The notes under the pieces were generated by a model. It had not been told where the DNA came from and searched no databases. It saw only the letters and a list, made by a program, of their open reading frames with translations. The translations under genes and the position numbers were made by a program. Positions 12,392 to 18,798 of a stretch of 18,798 nt of DNA are shown here, piece by piece. The DNA is from Hadesarchaea archaeon (GTDB lineage: Archaea; Hadarchaeota; Hadarchaeia; Hadarchaeales; Hadarchaeaceae). The stretch spans positions 1 to 18,798 of the forward strand of contig JACIWF010000012.1 of NCBI GenBank assembly GCA_014361095.1, written 5' to 3'. Positions within the stretch are counted from its first letter, which is position 1; each line of letters begins with the position of its first letter.

Positions 12392-13054
12392 ATGATCGCC
12401 ATCTTAGGAGGAACCGGAGACATGGGTCAAGGCCTTGCCCTGCGCTGGGCAATGGCGGGTGAAAAGGTAATCATTGGATCTAGGTCTAAAGAAAAGGCCG
12501 AAAAAATCGCCCAGGAACTTAGCCTGAGGATAGGAAAACCCATCCTCGGCGACACCAACTTGGAAGCAACCAGAAGCGCCGATTTCATCGTTATGAGCGT
12601 GCCTTTTGAAGGCTGTGAAAAAATACTGGAGGAGGTGGCACCGGCCCTCTCCATGGATAAAATAATGCTGAGCGCCATGGTGCCGCTCAAGGTGACCGAT
12701 GGACTGCTCGCCTGCTACTCGCCCCCGGCTGGTTCTGCCGCCGAGACCGTCGCCAAGCTGGTCGGAAACAGGGTGCGCGTTTGCTCGGCACTGCAAACGA
12801 TCGGCGCCCAAGAGCTACAGAGAATTGACCGACCCATAGAGGGAGACACTGTGGTCTGCGGCGACGATGCCCAGGCAAGACGCCAGACCATAAGCTATGT
12901 GGAAAAAATCGCCAATCTGAGGGCTATCGATGGGGGTCGTCTCTGCAACAGCCGGCTCGTGGAACCGGTGACGGCCCTGCTCATCAAACTGACTGGAAGA
13001 TACAAGGTACCGGCAGTGGGGATTAAATTCATTGGTCTGAATGGAAGCAAATAG
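12392..13054 (+). CDS. npdG: F420-dependent NADP oxidoreductase (Fno/NpdG)
   Basis: This enzyme transfers hydride between F420H2 and NADP+, linking the F420 pool made by the cof genes to NADPH. The 220-residue protein starts with the Rossmann loop AILGGTGDMGQGLALRWA and the NADP-phosphate site IGSRSKEKAEK. It continues with FIVMSVPFEGCEKIL, SALQTIGAQELQ, VVCGDDAQARRQ, DGGRLCNSRLVEPVTALLI and ends in the family's GIKFIGL. It is full length and aligns by eye with the Archaeoglobus enzyme to the last residues. ATG 12392 follows only a weak GATG-like site, so a leader driven from the gap is likely. It lies about 3 kb from cofC, converging on ftsY across 58 bp. Confidence 0.95.
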   Translation: MIAILGGTGDMGQGLALRWAMAGEKVIIGSRSKEKAEKIAQELSLRIGKPILGDTNLEATRSADFIVMSVPFEGCEKILEEVAPALSMDKIMLSAMVPLKVTDGLLACYSPPAGSAAETVAKLVGNRVRVCSALQTIGAQELQRIDRPIEGDTVVCGDDAQARRQTISYVEKIANLRAIDGGRLCNSRLVEPVTALLIKLTGRYKVPAVGIKFIGLNGSK

Positions 13055-13112
13055 TCGAGCTTCTTTTAAGTTAGTTGGCCGGATTAATTATCATTCCATA
13101 CCCGGTGGAAAA

Positions 13113-14300
13113 TCAATCGCCGAGTAATGCATTTAGGATTATCTCTGGCTTAAATTCCACCAAGTCATCGTAGCCCTGCCCGGTGCCTAAGAAAAGGATC
13201 GGCTTTCCGGTAACTTGGGTTATCGAGAGGGCTGCGCCTCCGCGGGCATCGGCATCCATCTTACACAGGATGGTCCCGGTTATGCCTACAGCCTGATCAA
13301 AGGCCCTGGCCTGCTCCACCGCGTCATTTCCGGTGAGGGCATCGCCGACGAAAATAACCGCATCCGGCCTAGCCACCCTCACGATCTTCCTCATCTCATC
13401 CATCAGGTTAACATCTGTCTGCATTCTCCCCGCTGTATCCACCAGCACCACATCAAGACCACGGGCCTTGGCGTGGGCTATCGCGTCGTAGGCCACCGCG
13501 GCGGAGTCGGCACCTCTCCTCTGCTTTACTATATCCACGCCCAAGCGCTTGGCATGTATCTCAAGCTGCTCGATTCCTGCCGCCCGGAAGGTGTCGCCCG
13601 CGGCGAGGACCACCTTGAAGCCCCGCTTGATCAAATATCTCGCCAACTTAGCGATGGTGGTCGTCTTACCGTGACCATTGATGCCCACAAACACCAGCAC
13701 CGCCGGTTCTCCCTTTGACCTCTTCTCCTCAATCAGCTTGATCAAATCGACCTGATGATCGCTTTTCAGCACTTCTTTTATGGCGTCGCTAAGAACGGCA
13801 TCAGCCATTTTCTTCAAGTCGGTTCTAAGACCCACCCTCTTCCCTATCAGGCCCGCCTTCACCCTCTCAACTATCTGGTCGGCGACTGGCACGGCGACAT
13901 CACTTTCAAGCATGGCCACCTGAAGATCCCAAAGAAGGTCATCAATGTCCTTGGCCGTCAGCTCCCTGCCGGTCACGCGCTTGACCGCCCTGATAAAACC
14001 GCGCTTTGGCTTCTCGGGAAGAATGGCCCCGGCCTCCTTTCCAACCGGCCGCACTGGCTCTACTTCAGACCCCTTGCGCTTGACCCCGGCCCTCGTCTTC
14101 TTCTCTGGCGCCTCAAGCTTGATCTGCTCGCCTGCCACACGCTCGGGTTGAACCTCTGGTCTGGTCTCTTCCCCAGGTAAAGTTTCCGGTATGGCCTCCG
14201 CTGTGGCCTCGGGAGTCTCCTCGGCAATCGGCTCAGGAGCCATCTTCTTAGTAATGCGCTCCTTAACCTGCTTCAGCTTTTGTTTGAGCTTCTCAAACAT
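13113..14300 (-). CDS. ftsY: Signal recognition particle receptor FtsY
   Basis: FtsY is the membrane-associated GTPase that docks SRP-ribosome complexes at the translocon. The 395-residue protein has a Lys-rich N-terminal helix, then an acidic Pro/Glu-rich linker (residues 21-95, the A domain), the four-helix N domain (about 100-190) and the G domain. Its GTPase motifs are G1 GINGHGKTTT (206-215), DTFRAAGIEQLE (236-247), DTAGRMQTD (288-296), TGNDA and CKMDADARGG, with the closing GTGQGYDDLVEF. Histidine stands at the G1 position I would expect to be small or hydrophobic. It is the last gene of the minus-strand ribosome operon, 11 nt after the prefoldin alpha gene, a conserved archaeal neighbourhood. 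Confidence 0.97.
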   Translation of the reverse strand: MFEKLKQKLKQVKERITKKMAPEPIAEETPEATAEAIPETLPGEETRPEVQPERVAGEQIKLEAPEKKTRAGVKRKGSEVEPVRPVGKEAGAILPEKPKRGFIRAVKRVTGRELTAKDIDDLLWDLQVAMLESDVAVPVADQIVERVKAGLIGKRVGLRTDLKKMADAVLSDAIKEVLKSDHQVDLIKLIEEKRSKGEPAVLVFVGINGHGKTTTIAKLARYLIKRGFKVVLAAGDTFRAAGIEQLEIHAKRLGVDIVKQRRGADSAAVAYDAIAHAKARGLDVVLVDTAGRMQTDVNLMDEMRKIVRVARPDAVIFVGDALTGNDAVEQARAFDQAVGITGTILCKMDADARGGAALSITQVTGKPILFLGTGQGYDDLVEFKPEIILNALLGD

Positions 14301-14311
14301 CGGTGCGGCCT

Positions 14312-14758
14312 CTATTTACCGGTCGCTTCCCTCGCCTTGACCAACAACTTTTCCGCTTCGGGCCTGATCGCCTCGATCCGCTCCTCAACCTTTTTCAGCT
14401 CTGCCCTGGTCTGCTCGACGACCTTTTCAACCTCTGCTATCCTGGCCTCCAAGATCTTTATCGCCTCTTCAGCGGTTCTTTCAACCATAACATCAGCACC
14501 CAGCCCAACCAGCACCCTGTCGACGGACGGCAGCTTAGCCGGGATAAAGGTATCTGAGCCCAGCGGAACCAGAATGTCGGTTGAAGGCGGCGTTTCCTTG
14601 AGTGACTTAAGCGCGCCAACCGTCATGTTGAGCTCGGAAAGTGACCCCGCCAGCGTTGACAACTGCTGGCGCAACAGCTCGACCATGGCCTGACCGTCAT
14701 TCATCTCGGTAAGAAGGCGCTGCAGCCTCTCCCTTTCCTCGACCTTTAAGGACTCCAT
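14312..14758 (-). CDS. pfdA: Prefoldin alpha subunit
   Basis: A component of the hexameric archaeal co-chaperone that holds unfolded proteins for the thermosome. The 148-residue protein shows the alpha-type plan: an N-terminal coiled-coil helix (ERERLQRLLTEMNDGQ...), a central double beta hairpin (ILVPLGSDTFIPAKLP, VLVGLGADVMVERT) and a C-terminal coiled coil (IKILEARIAEVEKVVEQTRAE). Several starts are possible: GTG 14767, ATG 14764, ATG 14758. The last is used because the GGAG at the rpl20 end is about eight bases before it. The start overlaps or abuts the eL20 stop, implying translational coupling. Confidence 0.93.
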   Translation of the reverse strand: MESLKVEERERLQRLLTEMNDGQAMVELLRQQLSTLAGSLSELNMTVGALKSLKETPPSTDILVPLGSDTFIPAKLPSVDRVLVGLGADVMVERTAEEAIKILEARIAEVEKVVEQTRAELKKVEERIEAIRPEAEKLLVKAREATGK

Positions 14759-14763
14759 CACCA

Positions 14764-14985
14764 TCACTCCAGCATCGCTAAAACTCTTGGATCCGTTACC
14801 TCCTCTGGATTAATCTCGACTACTTCCTCTATATGGATTCTGTTTCTGGAAATTCCATGCCTGCTTCCCAAGAGGGAGTAAACTCTTTCCAAGGCCTGCT
14901 CCTTTGACAGAGCCACTACCTCGCGCCTGAACTTCTGTTTGAAAAGCCCCTGTTTGAACCAGCCGCTTATCCGGTATATTTGCAT
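14764..14985 (-). CDS. rpl20e: Archaeal ribosomal protein LX (eL20)
   Basis: A 73-residue small large-subunit protein. Family features are the start MQIYRISGWFKQG, KFRREVVALSKEQALERVYSLLGSRHGISRNRI and the short acidic tail. Archaeal LX corresponds to the first domain of eukaryotic L18a/eL20. The ribosome site GAGGTGATC, two nt before its ATG and overlapping the eif6 stop, is a nine-base complement of the usual archaeal 16S 3' end. This confirms that this organism uses Shine-Dalgarno pairing inside operons. Confidence 0.94.
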   Translation of the reverse strand: MQIYRISGWFKQGLFKQKFRREVVALSKEQALERVYSLLGSRHGISRNRIHIEEVVEINPEEVTDPRVLAMLE

Positions 14986-14994
14986 TTGATCACC

Positions 14995-15657
14995 TCAGAT
15001 GAACCCTAACGCGCTTTCGACGCGTCCCAGCTCGGGTCCGGTCGTCGTCATGCCGACTATGGCTCCTTTGGAATTTGCCGCCATGCAAAGCCCGACGAAC
15101 TTCACCCCGGCACAGGCTGTACCAACATCCACCGGTACATTCAGCGTCTTTTCGATGAGACTGGCCTCATCGCTCGTGATATCTGGATGGACCAAAACAC
15201 CACGATTGGTAGCCACGCCCACTGCGCCCACGTTTTTTATCCCGGCTATCGTCCCCCTGACCACCGGCACGCGCAGCTTCTGGCCGACCAGCTTCAAAAT
15301 TTCCTCAGGCAGATCGGGATTGGCTATGGCCCCATAATCATTTACAAGGAAAACGTTGCCGAAGGCGTTGAATTTTCCCGGAAGATGGATCACCGTCACG
15401 TTAGGTTTCAGGCTCCCCTCACCACAACCGATCTCGAAAAGTTCTGAACAGATGAGGCCGTTTGAGTTGCCGGCAAGCAAAACGCCGATCAGGGGGCTCC
15501 GGTCTACATCTGTCCTCACCACGGGCACCCCCAGGGCGGCCTCAACCTCGCCCTCCTTAAACCGGAAAAGGGAGGGCAACAGAGCAACTTTATCGGTGCA
15601 CAAGGAATACGCCCCCAAAAACGGATTTCTGTTAAAGGCCATCCTGATAATCGCCAT
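14995..15657 (-). CDS. eif6: Translation initiation factor 6 (ribosome anti-association factor)
   Basis: IF6 binds the 50S subunit at uL14/eL24 and prevents premature 30S joining. It is also a late biogenesis factor. The 220-residue protein shows the repeated pentein pattern: LGAYSLCTDKVALLP, VPVVRTDVDRSPLIGVLLAGNSNGLIC, FNAFGNVFLVNDYGAIANPDL, VPVVRGTIAGIKNVGAVGVATNRGVLVHP and VPVDVGTACAGVKFVG. ATG 15657 is used, with GGTG ten bases upstream; a GTG at 15660 is also in frame. Lies between the eL31 and eL20 genes, the usual archaeal order. Confidence 0.96.
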   Translation of the reverse strand: MAIIRMAFNRNPFLGAYSLCTDKVALLPSLFRFKEGEVEAALGVPVVRTDVDRSPLIGVLLAGNSNGLICSELFEIGCGEGSLKPNVTVIHLPGKFNAFGNVFLVNDYGAIANPDLPEEILKLVGQKLRVPVVRGTIAGIKNVGAVGVATNRGVLVHPDITSDEASLIEKTLNVPVDVGTACAGVKFVGLCMAANSKGAIVGMTTTGPELGRVESALGFI

Positions 15658-15671
15658 CACCTACACCTTAG

Positions 15672-15923
15672 CTACTCGGCGGGAGAGGCGTGGACCACTC
15701 CATCCTCTTCCTTGACCGCCTTCACCCTGATCTTGGATGGCGGCTTTTCCTGACCGCGCTCCCAGAGCTTCTCATTCAGCTTTGGATCCAAAATTATCTT
15801 CTCCGATTTCATGTGTCTGGCCAGATATTCTCTGACCAGCTTTGCCGCGCGGTTGGCACGTCTATAGCGCGGGGCCCTTTTGACCTCACCCAAAGGAATG
15901 ACAAATATCTTTTCCTCAGGCAT
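15672..15923 (-). CDS. rpl31e: Ribosomal protein eL31
   Basis: An 83-residue large-subunit protein found near the exit tunnel. It has the family core IFVIPLGEVKRAPRYRRANRAAKLVREYLARHMKSEKI, LDPKLNEKLWERGQEKPPSKIRVKAVKEEDG. The ATG at 15923 is preceded by AGGTGGT, which contains part of the eL39 stop codon, so eL39 and eL31 are closely coupled. Normal length, nothing unusual. Confidence 0.95.
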   Translation of the reverse strand: MPEEKIFVIPLGEVKRAPRYRRANRAAKLVREYLARHMKSEKIILDPKLNEKLWERGQEKPPSKIRVKAVKEEDGVVHASPAE

Positions 15924-15931
15924 ACGACCAC

Positions 15932-16087
15932 CTATGGTTTAATCCTCGATCTGCGCCAGCTCCTCCGCTTGATGCTGGTTCGGATCTTTCCCTTGGTCTT
16001 GCTCATCACCCAGACTGGAGCTCTTCTGGTTCTCCTCCCTGCCCGTGCCAGTCTTTTTTTCACCGGAAACTTCTTGTTCCTCGCCAT
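15932..16087 (-). CDS. rpl39e: Ribosomal protein eL39 (51 residues)
   Basis: A very short, strongly basic protein: start MARNKKFPVKKRLARAGRR, then the family signature RAPVWVMSKTKGKIR, and RRSWRRSRIKP at the C-terminus. eL39 lines the peptide exit tunnel. It begins 1 nt after the PDCD5 stop, with GGAGG about 8 nt upstream, and ends in a TAG that merges with the eL31 ribosome site. It is easily missed because of its size, but size, composition and the eL39-eL31 order all agree. Confidence 0.95.
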   Translation of the reverse strand: MARNKKFPVKKRLARAGRRTRRAPVWVMSKTKGKIRTSIKRRSWRRSRIKP

Positions 16088-16088
16088 G

Positions 16089-16421
16089 TCAAATCCTCCT
16101 TATCTTAATATCGCGCTTTCGCGACTGTAACCTGTCAAGTATCTCCCTCAACTGGGAGTCGGTTATCTTGGCGCCAATTCTGCCTGCCTGGGCCAGTTGC
16201 ATCAGCTGGATCTCCAGCTGCTCAGCGAACTCAGGCTTTACTGCCCGGATGTTGGCCAGCCGGCTCCGGGCCTCTGGGGTCAATATCTGCGAGATTATCG
16301 CTCGCTTCTGGATCTCAAACTGCCGCCTCAGCTCAGCCTGGCGCTGCTGCTCTTCATACTGCGCCTGCAGCTCCAGTGCCTTCTTTCTCCGTAAAGCCTC
16401 CAGCTCGCTTTCCTCATCCAT
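16089..16421 (-). CDS. PDCD5/TFAR19-family DNA-binding protein
   Basis: A 110-residue member of the archaeal DNA-binding protein family related to human PDCD5. It has a long charged N-terminal helix (ELEALRRKKALELQAQYEEQQRQ), then the three-helix core with ILTPEARSRLANIRAVKPEFAEQLE, QLAQAGRIGAKITDSQLREIL and the basic tail SRKRDIKIRRI. Archaeal members bind double-stranded DNA in vitro; the cellular role is unsettled. Its constant position between eS19 and eL39 genes in many archaea hints at a ribosome-linked role. It follows rps19e by 4 nt. Confidence 0.93.
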   Translation of the reverse strand: MDEESELEALRRKKALELQAQYEEQQRQAELRRQFEIQKRAIISQILTPEARSRLANIRAVKPEFAEQLEIQLMQLAQAGRIGAKITDSQLREILDRLQSRKRDIKIRRI

Positions 16422-16425
16422 AAAA

Positions 16426-16851
16426 TCAGGCCTTCATTTCATTCTTCAGCTGCTGGGCAAGTGACTCTATCATACTCACACCTTTGCGGGTGAGCTTTCT
16501 GCCCTTACGCTCGGCCTTGGCCACTAGACCGGCCTTCTCAAGCTGCTGCAGCGCGACGCGAATGATCTTGCCCCCAGCTTTTCTAAAGTGCTCCGGTGGC
16601 TGACCCCGATTCTGTCGGCCTCCATAGTAGGTCCGCAACCGAGAGACCCCCACCGGACCGTCAATGTAGAGGCGCCGTAGGAGCGAGGCCGCCCGGGTGT
16701 ACCACCAGTCCGTCTGCTCGGGCGGTCTCTCCTTATGAACGCCCGTCTTGACGAAGATGCTCCACTGAGGCGGCTTTATCTCCTCGATCTTTTTGAGCTC
16801 CTCGCTCAGCCGCTTCACCAGCGCAGTGGGTTTAACTTCCTTTACCGACAT
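16426..16851 (-). CDS. rps19e: Ribosomal protein eS19
   Basis: A small-subunit head protein needed for 18S/16S 3' maturation in eukaryotes. The 141-residue protein has VKTGVHKERPPEQTDWWYTRAASLLRRLY, DGPVGVSRLRTYYGG, NRGQPPEHFRKAGGKIIR and ALQQLEKAGLV, all typical. ATG 16851 is used; ATG 16857 adds two residues and cannot be excluded. Lies 16 nt after the RNase P component gene in the operon. Confidence 0.95.
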   Translation of the reverse strand: MSVKEVKPTALVKRLSEELKKIEEIKPPQWSIFVKTGVHKERPPEQTDWWYTRAASLLRRLYIDGPVGVSRLRTYYGGRQNRGQPPEHFRKAGGKIIRVALQQLEKAGLVAKAERKGRKLTRKGVSMIESLAQQLKNEMKA

Positions 16852-16867
16852 CTCCATCCAACCTGAT

Positions 16868-17269
16868 TTAGTCCTCTAATTTCTGGTCGCAGGCAGTATT
16901 AACGCTTTTCCCAAGTGCTCCTAGGTTCCCTTCAGAGCCCCTCTTCGACCCATAGGGCAACCTTTTGACCCGCCCGCACCTCAAACAGGTAATAATAATC
17001 GTCCTGGACTTAACTCTAACCCGGCAGGTGATCCCGGGCTTCCAGTAGCACAAACACTTTCTACAGAATTTTAAACGGATGTCTCGAGGTAATCTCAAAT
17101 TGTACCGTGTCTTAAGCCTCCAAGCGGCCCTGACATAGCGGTCGGCTAGCTCAGAATTCTTGGCAAAAATCTTTTCCGCTTGGTCAAAGAGGAGAGTCAC
17201 ACGTTCCAGCGCCAGTTCCCTGAACTCGTCAATTTGACCCCGACGCCTCTTTTGGTGTGGCATCTTCAT
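16868..17269 (-). CDS. rnp4: Ribonuclease P protein component 4 (Rpp21 homologue)
   Basis: A subunit of archaeal RNase P that, with Rpp29, supports substrate binding during tRNA 5' maturation. The 133-residue protein has two N-terminal helices (LALERVTLLFDQAEKIF, LADRYVRAAWRLKTRYNLRLP) and a zinc ribbon formed by Cys69-x2-Cys72 and Cys95-x2-Cys98 (FCRKC ... TCLRCG). The C-terminal 25 residues beyond the ribbon are not conserved to my knowledge. The ATG at 17269 overlaps the nep1 stop in ATGA. Confidence 0.93.
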   Translation of the reverse strand: MKMPHQKRRRGQIDEFRELALERVTLLFDQAEKIFAKNSELADRYVRAAWRLKTRYNLRLPRDIRLKFCRKCLCYWKPGITCRVRVKSRTIIITCLRCGRVKRLPYGSKRGSEGNLGALGKSVNTACDQKLED

Positions 17270-17958
17270 CTACCCAGCCTGGACTTGACAATTCCCATGG
17301 CCTCCTCATAGGCATAAATCGCCCGGGAAACGACGGTGGGGGCGGTGAGGAGGTCAGGGTCTATACAAACCTGCTCATCAGAAATCGAACTAACATCCGA
17401 GATAAAATCGCCGCTGGGAAACCCCCCGACCAAGACACAAATGTTGTCTTTTAAGGAAAGTCCGGAAAAAACCTCGGCCAGCGGTTTCATCTGGCCCTTG
17501 TCGCTGAAGGTAATGGTCTTCTTCGGCTGTAGCCTATGGACCAGTTCCTCCAGCGTTGCCCTCTCCAACCTCAGCAGCGGTTTACCAGGCGGCGCCTCTC
17601 CGGTGAGAAATAGCTGTTCCAGCAGGCCTTCGAACCTGTTAAGGACACGGGGCAGGCGCGTAGAACGATCGACCGTGATGACCATGTTTTGTCTAGTGTG
17701 AACGTAAACGCGAAGAAGCCCCTCGCGATTCAGCGGTGCATCCAAGGCCAGCAGCAGGCACATGTGGGTAATGTCGGGTCTGCCGCGTCGGTCGCCATCG
17801 GCAAGCTTTCTCATCGCCGCATAGTGCAACCCGGAGTTCAAAATAATTTCAACTGCCCGCCTTCCCTTTTGCCTTGCATGCCGCCTGATAACGCGGTGAT
17901 TTGCGATCTCTGCCGGGACCGTCTCAACCTCGGCGTCAGCGATGATCAAATTCAGCAT
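17266..17958 (-). CDS. nep1: 16S rRNA pseudouridine N1-methyltransferase Nep1/Emg1
   Basis: Nep1 is a SPOUT-class methyltransferase that makes N1-methylpseudouridine at the hypermodified 16S position equivalent to E. coli 914-915 and takes part in small-subunit assembly. The 230-residue protein has the family start MLNLIIADAEVETVP, LNSGLHYAAMRKL, GRPDITHMCLLLALDAPLN, YVHTRQNMVITVDRSTRLPR and the knot region VLVGGFPSGDF with TAPTVVSRAIYAYEEAMG. It is the first gene of the ten-gene minus-strand operon. It has no ribosome site but a TATA box about 26 bp upstream, so it is probably translated from a leaderless mRNA. Confidence 0.95.
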   Translation of the reverse strand: MLNLIIADAEVETVPAEIANHRVIRRHARQKGRRAVEIILNSGLHYAAMRKLADGDRRGRPDITHMCLLLALDAPLNREGLLRVYVHTRQNMVITVDRSTRLPRVLNRFEGLLEQLFLTGEAPPGKPLLRLERATLEELVHRLQPKKTITFSDKGQMKPLAEVFSGLSLKDNICVLVGGFPSGDFISDVSSISDEQVCIDPDLLTAPTVVSRAIYAYEEAMGIVKSRLGR

Positions 17959-17981
17959 GGAGATCCAGAAAAACTTTCACC

Positions 17982-17993
17982 GATTTATATTTA
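17982..17993. promoter_or_regulatory. Divergent TATA region between nep1 operon and mscS-like gene
   Basis: Minus-strand TAAATATAAATC (17993-17982) predicts transcription from about 17961, three bases before the nep1 ATG, hence leaderless. On the plus strand the same AT-rich block (TTTATATT) could start an mRNA near 18010-18014, just in front of the GGGAGAGG that abuts ATG 18019. One element apparently serves both directions. Confidence 0.55.
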
Positions 17994-18018
17994 ACCTAAC
18001 AATAAACACAGGGAGAGG

Positions 18019-18495
18019 ATGTTGGAATCACAAATTCTAACCACTATTATCGTCATAATTGTAATCATCACTTTCTGGATAGTGCTGAGCAGCTTGTTCA
18101 GGAGAAAGCTAAAGAGGATGGTGGGGCATCAGCGGCTGTCGAACTCCTTATCCGTGATCTTCACCATCGTGGTCTTACTCTATCTTCTCAACATCTGGGG
18201 GATAATCCAAGCAATAGCGGAACTGTTCCTGGCCTTCAGCACCATCAGCGCCGTTCTGCTCTTTGCCGTGAAAGATGTATGGATATCCAACATGCTCACC
18301 GGAATCTCCTTGATTGGAGACAAGAAAATCAAAGTTGGGGCAGAGGTTGAAATCGAGGGAAAAAGAGGCACCGTTGTGGAACTCCCACTGACGATCACCA
18401 AGCTTAGGACTTCTGACGGCAGACTGATCATTGTACCAAATCAGAAATTCAGGGATGCTGTTATTGTGGTAAAACCCGAAAGGGAACAGCGGTGA
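18019..18495 (+). CDS. Minimal MscS-like mechanosensitive channel protein
   Basis: A 158-residue membrane protein with three hydrophobic segments at about residues 5-27, 43-62 and 68-85. These lead into the MscS pore/beta-domain signature AVKDVWISNMLTGISLIGDKKIKVGAEVEIEGKRGTV..., followed by TKLRTSDGRLIIVPNQKF. It ends just after the beta domain, so the alpha-beta cytoplasmic cage of E. coli MscS is missing and the protein is about half its length. Such short MscS-like proteins exist, but whether this one forms a tension-gated pore is uncertain. It begins at ATG 18019 behind GGGAGAGG and shares an operon with the rhomboid gene 6 nt later. Confidence 0.85.
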   Translation: MLESQILTTIIVIIVIITFWIVLSSLFRRKLKRMVGHQRLSNSLSVIFTIVVLLYLLNIWGIIQAIAELFLAFSTISAVLLFAVKDVWISNMLTGISLIGDKKIKVGAEVEIEGKRGTVVELPLTITKLRTSDGRLIIVPNQKFRDAVIVVKPEREQR

Positions 18496-18501
18496 ACTGC
18501 G

Positions 18502-18798
18502 GTGTTTCCCCTCAAGGACGAAAACCCGACCTCGCGCTTTCCCTACGTAAATACTGCGCTGATTGTGATCAACATCGCCATATTCATCCTCACGCTGCTC
18601 ACTGGGACATTTGAAAGCACCATTGAACGCTACGGGATGAGGCCCGTCGAGGTTCTCGCGGGCAAAAGACTTGATACCCTATTCATCTCGATGTTTCTGC
18701 ACGGCGGAATCCTTCACATCTTAGGAAACATGCTTTACCTCTACATCTTTGGCGACAACGTAGACGATGCAGTGGGTCACGGCAAATTTCTATCCTTC
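18502..18798 (+). CDS. Rhomboid-family intramembrane protease (3' end cut by window)
   Basis: Ninety-nine codons are visible, running to the window edge. It starts at GTG 18502 six bases after GGTGA, which contains the mscS-like stop codon. The product has a first membrane span (VNTALIVINIAIFILTLLTG), an L1-type loop (YGMRPVEVLAGKRLDTL), then ISMFLHGGILHILGNMLYL and FGDNVDD, matching the rhomboid HGGxxHxxGNM segment. The catalytic serine (GxSG) and histidine lie beyond the window, so activity cannot be judged. Confidence 0.9.
   Translation, partial: MFPLKDENPTSRFPYVNTALIVINIAIFILTLLTGTFESTIERYGMRPVEVLAGKRLDTLFISMFLHGGILHILGNMLYLYIFGDNVDDAVGHGKFLSF

Noticed and set aside
13055..13112. Terminator between npdG and ftsY
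   Set aside because: Short T-runs occur but no clear stem or long T-tract on either strand. Not specific enough to annotate.
1..18798. CRISPR arrays, insertion sequences, tRNA or rRNA genes, prophage remnants
   Set aside because: No regularly spaced direct repeats, transposase-like frames, tRNA cloverleaf signatures or rRNA sequence were seen by reading both strands. No computed search was possible.

Overview
The window is archaeal chromosome. Three things show this: a block of archaeal/eukaryotic-type translation genes (eS19, eL39, eL31, eL20/LX, IF6, Nep1, RNase P component 4, PDCD5, prefoldin alpha, FtsY); an almost complete coenzyme F420 biosynthesis set with two F420-using enzymes; and archaeal TATA boxes combined with GGTG/GAGGTGAT ribosome binding sites. 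A Mer-like reductase and an F420:NADP oxidoreductase point to tetrahydromethanopterin-type C1 chemistry, as in methanogens, Archaeoglobi, Hadarchaeota and some related lineages. I cannot fix the phylum from this sequence alone.

Layout. 1-1090: 3' part of a B12-binding radical SAM gene. 1113-3788: a metalloid-resistance-like unit of three tandem thioredoxin-fold mini-proteins, an ArsR repressor with a CVC metal motif, an ACR3 arsenite permease with its own operator-like palindrome, and a second ArsR. 3818-9402: the F420 locus, mer(-) / cofE-cofD(+) / cofH-cofG(-) / cofC(+), with alternating orientation, divergent promoters and overlapping convergent ends. 9358-12051: a LysE-family exporter divergent from a TrpB2-type PLP enzyme, followed by two stand-alone RAM (Lrp/AsnC ligand-binding) proteins, the second with a four-cysteine tail. 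12052-12391: the only long gap. 12392-13054: npdG (F420:NADP oxidoreductase). 13113-17958: a ten-gene minus-strand ribosome/SRP operon from nep1 down to ftsY, including a 51-codon eL39 gene. 18019-18798: a minimal MscS-like channel and the start of a rhomboid protease gene.

The most interesting element is in the gap. Minus strand 12119-12054 reads as a 66-nt C/D box guide RNA with C, D', C' and D boxes, a 5-bp terminal stem, a BRE/TATA box about 28 nt upstream and a T-tract directly after it. Its D guide forms a 10-bp duplex (one G-U wobble) with the universally conserved 16S rRNA segment 1399-1408 (E. coli numbering). The N+5 rule then places 2'-O-methylation on C1402 in the decoding centre. 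Further right in the gap lies a perfect 9-bp-arm palindrome with a competing second hairpin.

How the genes fit together: CofC, D, E, G and H make F420, and Mer and NpdG use it. The thioredoxin/ArsR/ACR3 unit looks like metal-controlled arsenite export with redox helpers. The LysE/TrpB2/RAM unit may be an amino-acid sensing and export module (inference). The minus-strand block makes and modifies ribosomes (Nep1 and IF6; the sRNA nearby would also modify 16S rRNA) and handles nascent chains (prefoldin, FtsY).
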